From assembly GCA_026394765.1 (NCBI GenBank), contig JAPKXQ010000059.1, positions 1-32,541 on the forward strand: 32,541 bases of DNA, read 5' to 3'. Below, in pieces: positions 27,358-32,541 of the stretch. The notes under the pieces are model-generated. The model was not told the origin of the DNA. It searched no databases and saw only the letters and a program-made list of their open reading frames with translations. The position numbers and the translations under genes are program-made. Every line of letters begins with the position of its first letter. Position 1 is the stretch's first letter. The stretch is from Methanomicrobiales archaeon. GTDB taxonomy: Archaea; Halobacteriota; Methanomicrobia; Methanomicrobiales; Methanospirillaceae.

Positions 27358-27456
27358 AAATATATTCTGAGGGTTGCAATTTGGACTGATCTATCTTTCT
27401 GTTCACCCACTGATGAACCGTAAATTATTTATAACTATATAAGGAATTACCAAAGG
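27358..27456. promoter_or_regulatory. Divergent promoter region between parA-like and TPR genes
   Basis: On the minus strand AATATATTTA (27358-27367) is a good TATA box for the parA operon. On the + strand ATTTATAACTATATAAGG (about 27426-27443) is a TATA region for the TPR gene, implying a start near the ATG at 27457. The two promoters share about 60 nt of spacer, so the operons may be co-regulated. No clear operator palindrome is visible. Confidence 0.55.
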
Positions 27457-29649
27457 ATGGTATACACGGGGGAAAGTTCCGGAGATGATTCGGAATATAA
27501 TACCAATCTGATTGAAAGGGGAGATCAATTACAGCAAGACGGTTTGATTCTTTTCGAAAAGAAAAAATACGAAGAATCAAAATCAAGGCTTGAAGAATCT
27601 ATATGCGCATATAATGAAGCGATCAATGTGGAGACAGACCCTGGAAAACGTGCAGAGTTCCATGAAAATATTTCCCGTGTGCGTGACAAATTTTCGGAAA
27701 TTGATGTAATACTCTCAATCAAAAGCAAAATCGAGGCTTGCAAGATCTATATTTCACAGGGGAATTACATAAAATCACGGCGTGTTTTAGACCCAATACT
27801 GGAAAAGTACCCTCATAATCCCAACGCATTGGGCTGCAAAGCCCGAAGTTATTACCATGAAGGTAGCTACTTGCAGGCCCTTGAATTCATTGATTATGCA
27901 GTTGAAAGCGACCGAGAAAATAGTACACTCTGGTTTTATAAAGGAAAGATCCTGTTAAAACTTACAAAACCTCGAGACGCTCTGGAGGCATTTCAACAAT
28001 CTGTTGCTCTTAACGATGAATACTGTGAAGCATGGAAATTAATAGCGGCCATCAATTATGATTTGGGTGATTATCGCAAAACAATTTCTGCTTTTGAGAA
28101 AGCAAATGTAACTCCTAGTGATTTAAAGACATTCAAACTATGGATTTATGCTCTCCTTAAAGATGACCGTCCTGATGATGCCCGTAAAAAGATACGGGAG
28201 GCCCTTGACCAGAGCCCCCTTGATATGGCTGACGAAGAGCTGAACTATTTATGGGCAGAATCCTGTGTCTATAAAGGGGAATACCAAGACGCAATACGTG
28301 CATTAACAAATATTCTCGAAAAGAATCCATTCCACATTAATGCACGCTATTTCTGCGCCTATTCAATGCTTTTTGCAAACCAGAATAGCGATGATAAGCA
28401 AATATATGAGGAGGCGATGAATGAAGTCAATTCCTTGCTTGACCAGGATCCCTTACATCAAAATGGGTTATACCTTAAAGGAATTCTCCTCACCTTACAA
28501 AACTCAAACCAGGAAGCTATTGCCATTTACGATGATATCGCTAAAAAGAACCCAAAGTATCTTAATGTGTTTATATCAAAGGCATCTACATTAGTTCAGG
28601 AGAAAAAATATTTAGAAGCCATTGAAATAGCCAAGCAAGTACTGTATCTGGATCCTAAACATGAAGGTGCTCAATTTATCCTTGGTGGATCATACCGTGA
28701 AATCGGGGATTGGTTCAATGCCCGTGATAAACTTGACCAACTGATCCTTCAGAACCCTAACAACTATAATGCATTGTGCCTGAATGGGAAGATCCTTTTA
28801 GATCTGGAAGAGTATGATACCGCAATTAATGAATTTTTGAAAGTATTGAACCTCGAAATCACGGTTTCATCAGATATAATTTCTGATTCAAAATACCAAT
28901 TGGCAACCGCATATTACAAACGCAAACTATGGTCTGATGCCATCAATTACTTTGTTCAATATCTATCTGGGTCTAATAAAAATAGCGAAGAAGTATATTC
29001 CAATATTAGTGTCTGTTATAACAAGATCGGTCAGTATGATCTTGCCATTGAGTCAGCTGACAGCGCCATATCTCTGGATAAAACCGGAAAACTCGCTTAC
29101 CTGCAGAGAGCCAATGCCCTCATCTCCCTTGACAAACTGGAAGATGCCATAACTGCCTATGATTGTTTGACCAAACTCAAACCAGAAGACCCGGATGAGT
29201 GGAACAGCTACGGTGTGCTCCTATACCGGGTGGGGAGAAAGAAGGATGCACTTCATGCATTCAGAAAGGCTTTGGAAATCGATGATTCCGAAGGTGTTTA
29301 CCTATATAATACGGCGATTGTGAATACTGATTCTGGCAATACCTCAGAAGCTCTGAAGGATATTGAACGGGCTATTGCCCAGTGCTCCAATAATAGTGAA
29401 TATTGGTACTTAAAGGCCATTATCCTCTCAAACAATAGACTTTATCCAGAGGCAATGATTGCGGTAACAATGGCACTACAGTACAAGCATGACTACTCTG
29501 ATGCACTGGAATTAAAAGCACAGTTGTTTCCCCGGATGGATGACGATATTAATCAAAAAAAAGATATAATAAAAGAGAGACTCAATAGGAAGATACAAAG
29601 TGATTCTAAACTCCCTGATCCAATAGAAAATGAATTTGAAGAAGAATAA
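27457..29649 (+). CDS. Large TPR-repeat protein
   Basis: This is a 730-aa cytoplasmic protein made almost entirely of tetratricopeptide repeats, without signal peptide or membrane helices. Repeats run from about residue 20 to 700 with the usual spacing and A-x-x-x-(Y/F)-x-x-A-(I/L)-x-x-x pattern. Clear examples are ALEFIDYAVESDRENSTLWF, PDEWNSYGVLLYRVGRKKDA and LYPEAMIAVTMALQ. The C-terminus is acidic (ENEFEEE). TPR arrays scaffold protein complexes or act as sensors; no enzymatic domain is seen. The gene diverges from the ParA operon with a shared promoter region and converges on a membrane-protein gene 30 nt away. A scaffold or sensor role for the neighbouring operon is inference. It has the same A/T-rich codon use as its neighbours. 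Confidence 0.88.
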   Translation: MVYTGESSGDDSEYNTNLIERGDQLQQDGLILFEKKKYEESKSRLEESICAYNEAINVETDPGKRAEFHENISRVRDKFSEIDVILSIKSKIEACKIYISQGNYIKSRRVLDPILEKYPHNPNALGCKARSYYHEGSYLQALEFIDYAVESDRENSTLWFYKGKILLKLTKPRDALEAFQQSVALNDEYCEAWKLIAAINYDLGDYRKTISAFEKANVTPSDLKTFKLWIYALLKDDRPDDARKKIREALDQSPLDMADEELNYLWAESCVYKGEYQDAIRALTNILEKNPFHINARYFCAYSMLFANQNSDDKQIYEEAMNEVNSLLDQDPLHQNGLYLKGILLTLQNSNQEAIAIYDDIAKKNPKYLNVFISKASTLVQEKKYLEAIEIAKQVLYLDPKHEGAQFILGGSYREIGDWFNARDKLDQLILQNPNNYNALCLNGKILLDLEEYDTAINEFLKVLNLEITVSSDIISDSKYQLATAYYKRKLWSDAINYFVQYLSGSNKNSEEVYSNISVCYNKIGQYDLAIESADSAISLDKTGKLAYLQRANALISLDKLEDAITAYDCLTKLKPEDPDEWNSYGVLLYRVGRKKDALHAFRKALEIDDSEGVYLYNTAIVNTDSGNTSEALKDIERAIAQCSNNSEYWYLKAIILSNNRLYPEAMIAVTMALQYKHDYSDALELKAQLFPRMDDDINQKKDIIKERLNRKIQSDSKLPDPIENEFEEE

Positions 29650-29654
29650 TATTC

Positions 29655-29675
29655 GTTAAATTTTTATTATTTTGG
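29655..29675 (+). terminator. T-rich terminator between convergent genes
   Basis: TTTTTATTATTTT at about 29661-29673, just after the TPR stop codon and before the convergent membrane-protein stop, can serve as a U-tract terminator. No hairpin is evident. Confidence 0.4.
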
Positions 29676-29679
29676 TATT

Positions 29680-30291
29680 TCATTGCCAGATTCTTTTTAG
29701 GACAAAGTAAATCCCGCCTGCGTATATGATAAGAAGCAATACGGGAAAGAACCAGTATTTCCTAAAATAGGGCAGAAAATTAAATTTTTTAACCGCACGG
29801 TATTCATCAATGCCACTTGCTATTCCGATGATAATGAAACCGGCGAGTACTCGGTATGTGAGTAAGTAACTGGCCGCTATACACAGGATAGATAGTGATA
29901 TAAATAATAATGCCGTTTTAATCCGATTACAGAGGAATTGTCCTGAACCAGGGATAATAAATGAAAAAAGTCCGAGAATAGCCGACCATTTCCTCCGATA
30001 ATTTTCAAGGTTTACTTCAATAATATCTACTGGAATAGGGTCTAATTCCTGATTTTTATACCCTCTTTGATATGGTTCTCTTTGAGATTGCTGACTGGAG
30101 ACAATGATTTTGTTGAATACCATTTCGGTTGGATCAATGACGGGAAAACTGATACTATTGAGTTTTATGGTATCTACTTTGTCCTGTTTGATTTCGGATA
30201 CCAAAGAATAATCCTCAAAAAGTTCATCAGATAAAGATATTGGGTTATTATGATTACTGGATAATTGGGAATTTATTGTTTTATACTCCAT
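29680..30291 (-). CDS. Small membrane protein with TM2-like C-terminal domain
   Basis: This is a 203-aa protein without a firm family. The N-terminal half (1-100) is soluble, polar and Asn/Ser/Gln-rich with acidic stretches. The C-terminal half has about four hydrophobic segments: WSAILGLFSFIIPGSGQFL, ALLFISLSILCIAASYLL, VLAGFIIIGIASG and FFPVLLLIIYAGGIYFVL. The P-G-S-G-Q-F motif followed by a basic turn (NRIKTA) resembles TM2/DUF5683-like membrane domains. The start codon at 30291 has a TATA-like GATTATTTATC on the minus strand at about 30317-30328. It converges with the TPR gene and may provide a membrane anchor for it; that link is inference. Confidence 0.7.
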   Translation of the reverse strand: MEYKTINSQLSSNHNNPISLSDELFEDYSLVSEIKQDKVDTIKLNSISFPVIDPTEMVFNKIIVSSQQSQREPYQRGYKNQELDPIPVDIIEVNLENYRRKWSAILGLFSFIIPGSGQFLCNRIKTALLFISLSILCIAASYLLTYRVLAGFIIIGIASGIDEYRAVKKFNFLPYFRKYWFFPVLLLIIYAGGIYFVLKRIWQ

Positions 30292-30760
30292 TGGGAAATT
30301 TATTGCTCTATCAAGATAAATAATCTTTGTTTTTAAAAAAATGCGGCTTTGATAATTAATAAAATAGACCGTAAATGTAGTTTTTATAAATTTATGAGGA
30401 GATTAAAGAAAGTAAAATATGTTGAGGTTAGATCAGAAAATGCTGAAAAACTTTTCTGGTACCTTAATCTCACCCAAGTTATGATTGACCAGCTGATACC
30501 TACGGGGTTAAGAATTTATTTTCGGATAAAAGACTGAACCGCCCACAAGTCATAAATCGGTAATTTTAAGTCTCTTCCCTCCCGCCCACTTAAGCACGGT
30601 GGGGGGAGCCAACGGTAATCAAGACATATTGGGCAGGTGACAGATGGCAGAGTGGAAGACAGCGAAGAACTGATCTAACTCTTCCAGGCGGCTTTAATGA
30701 ACTATGTTGAACTTGTTTGAGAAACCGTGTGGTGTAAATAGTCCATGATGTGATGAATAC
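30292..30760. other. Gene-poor stretch with degraded sequence
   Basis: No intact gene is supported. A short frame at 30349-30537 (62 codons from TTG, or 48 from ATG 30394) has no recognisable features. At about 30644 a GGTGA site precedes ATG (MAEWKTAKN), but this frame stops after nine codons. The reading frame of the following hsdM remnant, traced upstream through here, contains at least five stop codons, so the sequence may be decayed coding DNA. Confidence 0.4.
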
Positions 30761-31208
30761 CTCTGGACATCCAATCCGGACTATTTAACAAGTATTTTGA
30801 CGATAACGATCTCGTAGAAGCAGTCATTCTCCTGCCAGAGAATATTTTCTATAATACTTCGGCCCCGGGTATCAATCTCCTTATCAACCTGAAGAAGCAG
30901 CACAAGGGTGAGACCCTGCTGGTCAATGCCCCGAAAATTTTTCAGAAAGGTAAGCCGAAGAATTGCATGCCAGACGAATGCATCGTTCTTATTGCCGGAA
31001 TTTTCCTGGACTGGAAGGCTGTATATGGAATCATCTCGATTGTATCTGATGAGGAATCTGTAAAGTGTGAACTCAGCCTTATTATGTCCCGGTACGTTGC
31101 ACAGAACAGCAAAGACGAGACACCCCCCTGGAGGATGCGGCTGTACTGCTAAAGGGAGATGATGAACGGTTGAAGAAAGTTGCTGGCATGCTGGGGCTGG
31201 AAGAATAA
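30760..31208 (+). pseudogene. Decayed type I restriction methyltransferase (HsdM) C-terminal fragment
   Basis: Translated in the frame of 30760, the sequence reads NKYFDDNDLVEAVILLPENI, then FYNTSAPGINLLINLKKQHK and GETLLVNAPKIFQKGKPKN. This is the typical C-terminal half of an HsdM-type N6-adenine methyltransferase, downstream of its catalytic motif. The catalytic N-terminal part is absent and the upstream frame has stops. At a run of six C residues (about 31122-31127) the frame shifts: one frame ends at about 31152, while the -1/+2 frame continues PLEDAAVLLKGDDERLKKVAGMLGLEE to TAA 31208, which matches the expected family C-terminus. The remnant is therefore truncated at 5' and frameshifted at 3'. 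No hsdS or hsdR is visible nearby. It marks the region as a former restriction locus. Confidence 0.75.
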
Positions 31209-31269
31209 TTCAATAAACAGGTATATAGCCAGAGCATGATTAATAGAAGAATAACAGGAGTATGACATT

Positions 31270-31410
31270 ATGTTGTCTTCTACATCTAAGAACTGTATCT
31301 ACAATCCGGTCACCGAAAGATTCTATGAGATCCGCCAGCACTCAAGCAAGTTTGACGAGGCCCGTCAGATTAAAGGATTGTGGAGTTCAAAGAAGAAGAA
31401 ATGCCCATGA
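31270..31410 (+). CDS. Small basic protein, possible antitoxin partner of the PIN protein
   Basis: A 46-aa frame below usual length cut-offs, read as MLSSTSKNCIYNPVTERFYE, then IRQHSSKFDEARQIKGLWSS and KKKKCP. The core Y-N-P-V-T-x-R-F-Y-E-I-R-Q, then Q-I-K-G-L-W and a Lys-rich end, resembles short archaeal and bacterial proteins found next to PIN-domain genes. I recall the pattern but cannot name a family. AGGAG at 31256-31260 lies 9 nt before ATG 31270; an ATG at 31262 is only 1 nt from AGGAG and opens an unconvincing Arg-rich frame. The PIN-domain gene begins 17 nt after the stop. Antitoxin function is inferred from position and size. Confidence 0.6.
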   Translation: MLSSTSKNCIYNPVTERFYEIRQHSSKFDEARQIKGLWSSKKKKCP

Positions 31411-31416
31411 TTTTTT

Positions 31417-31430
31417 GAGGCGATACAATA
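31417..31430 (+). promoter_or_regulatory. Ribosome binding site before an ATA codon (PIN gene start)
   Basis: GAGG at 31417-31420 is followed by a 7-nt spacer and then ATA at 31428-31430. Reading from there gives x-S-C-K-V-W-F-I-D-A-N-V-L, the exact start expected of a PIN domain. No ATG, GTG or TTG lies in frame between the TGA at 31416-31418 and GTG 31476. Confidence 0.45.
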
Positions 31431-32087
31431 TCCTGTAAAGTCTGGTTTATTGATGCAAATGTTCTGACCCAATGGGTGTTGGGGTCCGGAGGAGTCCTCG
31501 ATATTTTATGTAACGGGTATCATCTTACCAAGGAATTCCGGGATGTTTATATCAGTCATTACACCGATTCTATCTCGTATATCGATGCGATTGTTAAGGA
31601 AAAAGTTCCCGATTCAAACCACGAGTTCTATGTCTCTTCCCTTGCCATCAATGAACTTTTTTACGCCATAAAAGATGAACTGCGGAGCATTATCCTGTTC
31701 AACAAGGGAATGCCCATCTCGCGGTGGCGGGATGCCAGGATAAACCCGGATATTCCGGAAAAATGTTTCAGAGCGATCTACAACCAGACCCTCCAGTCGT
31801 TCGATACGCTCCTGGGTGAGGGTTCGATCATTTATCTTCCGGAAGGATCTGTGGAAAGTGTCCCGGAGTACTGGTCGATATATGCCCCGCTCCTTTTCCT
31901 CACAAAAGATGCCAAGACGCAGGATGCAACGCTCCTGACAACGGCCATCATTAACCGTGCGGATTATTTTGTGACAAAGGACGAACCGTTGATCAAGGCC
32001 CTAAAGAAAAAAATGCTGGCTGATTACCAGATGGAACTCATCAAGCCGTCAACTGGGCTGGCGATGCTGAAAAAGCAGACTCGATGA
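31428..32087 (+). CDS. PIN-domain protein (toxin-like ribonuclease), atypical start
   Basis: This is a PIN-fold protein, about 219 aa from ATA 31428, probably the ribonuclease toxin of a toxin-antitoxin pair. The acidic pocket is visible: D in WFIDANVLTQWVL, E in SLAINELFYAI, D in KDAKTQDATLLTTAI and D in NRADYFVTKDEPLI. The first canonical start codon is GTG 31476, but this lies after the FIDANVL strand with its catalytic Asp, so a protein from there would lack the first active-site residue. GAGG at 7-nt spacing points to ATA 31428. The gene may thus use a rare start, have lost its ATG (an inactive toxin), or contain a sequence error. It follows the 46-aa basic gene by 17 nt. Confidence 0.72.
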   Translation: MSCKVWFIDANVLTQWVLGSGGVLDILCNGYHLTKEFRDVYISHYTDSISYIDAIVKEKVPDSNHEFYVSSLAINELFYAIKDELRSIILFNKGMPISRWRDARINPDIPEKCFRAIYNQTLQSFDTLLGEGSIIYLPEGSVESVPEYWSIYAPLLFLTKDAKTQDATLLTTAIINRADYFVTKDEPLIKALKKKMLADYQMELIKPSTGLAMLKKQTR

Positions 32088-32298
32088 TCAGAAACTCAAT
32101 TCATAGCTAGCGGAGAGCGGAATTGAACGGCGCTTTGCATTCCATTAAACCAAAGTCATGTAAAAGAGATCCTCACTTTACGAACCCTAGACAATGGGAT
32201 CATTAAATTAGATTCTCTAGCTAAAAGTTTAATTATAACATATAACTAATATTCGTATCTACTTTAAAATTTTGGGTGTGGGGTTTGAGCCTATACAA

Positions 32299-32541
32299 CT
32301 AATGAACAAGTTGTTCAGGGGCAATTGATCCCTTGTCTTGTTTAAAGTTGCTAATCAGATCCAGTCGTCCTACATTATTCAAAAGGTTATAAGCTAAACG
32401 ATCAATCTGATCAGATTTCGTAATTCGATCATAGATTCACTCAAAAAAATCAACTCCAAGTTTTTGGTCGTGACCCATCCGACCTCTATACTTCGATCCA
32501 CCAGGTCACCCCTGTACCCCGGCTCGCCTCTGGGTTCTGGG
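32299..32541 (-). pseudogene. Broken ORF at the right edge, not identified
   Basis: On the minus strand one frame runs from the window edge to TAG at 32299-32301, interrupted by TGA at 32506-32508 and at 32437-32439. The part after the second stop, IYDRITKSDQIDRLAYNLLN followed by NVGRLDLISNFKQDKGSIAP and EQLVH, looks protein-like, and the sequence just before it (MGHDQKLGVDFFE) continues naturally if TGA were CGA. This suggests a C-terminal gene remnant, possibly of a mobile element. No family is recognised and the evidence is compositional only. Confidence 0.3.

Noticed and set aside
30349-30537. Short + strand ORF (62 codons from TTG).
   Set aside because: No family features; a TATA-like stretch lies directly before its internal ATG at the wrong distance; no convincing ribosome binding site.
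32106-32153. Minus strand resembles a tRNA 3' half (GTTCAATTC T-loop, TGCAAA anticodon-loop-like stretch).
   Set aside because: The T-arm and anticodon stems do not pair properly and no acceptor 5' half is present. At most it is a tRNA-derived attachment fragment, which I cannot support.
32304-32316. Small palindrome GAACAA-G-TTGTTC as a possible mobile-element end or operator.
   Set aside because: It is only six base pairs per arm, a single copy, and lies within the broken ORF; chance is a sufficient explanation.
1-32541. CRISPR array, rRNA genes, intact insertion sequences or long direct repeats.
   Set aside because: Looked for by eye; no regularly spaced repeats, rRNA signatures or transposase with flanking inverted repeats were seen.

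Overview
The window looks like a chromosomal segment of a methanogenic euryarchaeon, most likely order Methanomicrobiales (Methanoregula/Methanosphaerula-like). The evidence is an archaellum operon end (FlaI, FlaJ) followed directly by the archaeal adaptor CheF and a bacterial-type che set, a pyruvoyl-dependent arginine decarboxylase, an AglB-type oligosaccharyltransferase, archaeal TATA boxes, and GGTGA/GGAGG-type ribosome binding sites. Taxonomy is inferred from gene content only.

Region 1 (1-9724, + strand): motility and taxis. flaI (5' end outside the window), flaJ, a membrane-anchored charged protein of unknown function, cheF, cheY, cheB, cheA, cheC and cheD are tightly packed, several with overlapping or nearly touching ends. 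CheA phosphorylates CheY and CheB, CheC and CheD handle CheY-P and receptor adaptation, and CheF links CheY-P to the archaellum. No cheW, cheR or receptor gene is in the window.

Region 2 (9766-18145): metabolism. It holds a pyruvoyl arginine decarboxylase (-), a secreted protein of unknown function (+), a ferritin-like di-iron protein (-), the translationally coupled run carA-carB-argG (+; carbamoyl phosphate, then citrulline to argininosuccinate), and a PPOX-type flavin protein (-).

Region 3 (18289-24198): protein glycosylation and cell envelope. It holds AglB, a polyprenyl-phosphate-sugar-synthase-like GT2 enzyme and a GT4 glycosyltransferase (+). They converge on a membrane-anchored surface protein with a cluster of N-glycosylation sequons, a plausible AglB substrate.

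Region 4 (about 24.2-32.5 kb): an accessory island that is visibly more AT-rich from about 24.7 to 30.5 kb. A minus-strand operon encodes a ParA-like ATPase, a coiled-coil protein with a possible SAP/Rho-N-like C-terminus, and an HrgA-like protein (HARE-HTH plus PD-(D/E)XK nuclease). It diverges from a 730-aa TPR protein, which converges with a small membrane protein. Next come a decayed hsdM fragment, a 46-aa basic protein paired with a PIN-domain protein (toxin-antitoxin-like), and a broken minus-strand ORF at the right edge. The HrgA/coiled-coil/ParA/TPR group is the best candidate for an undescribed system.

One recurring oddity is that flaJ and the PIN gene both lack a canonical start codon where homology and a well-placed Shine-Dalgarno sequence put it (ACG and ATA respectively).
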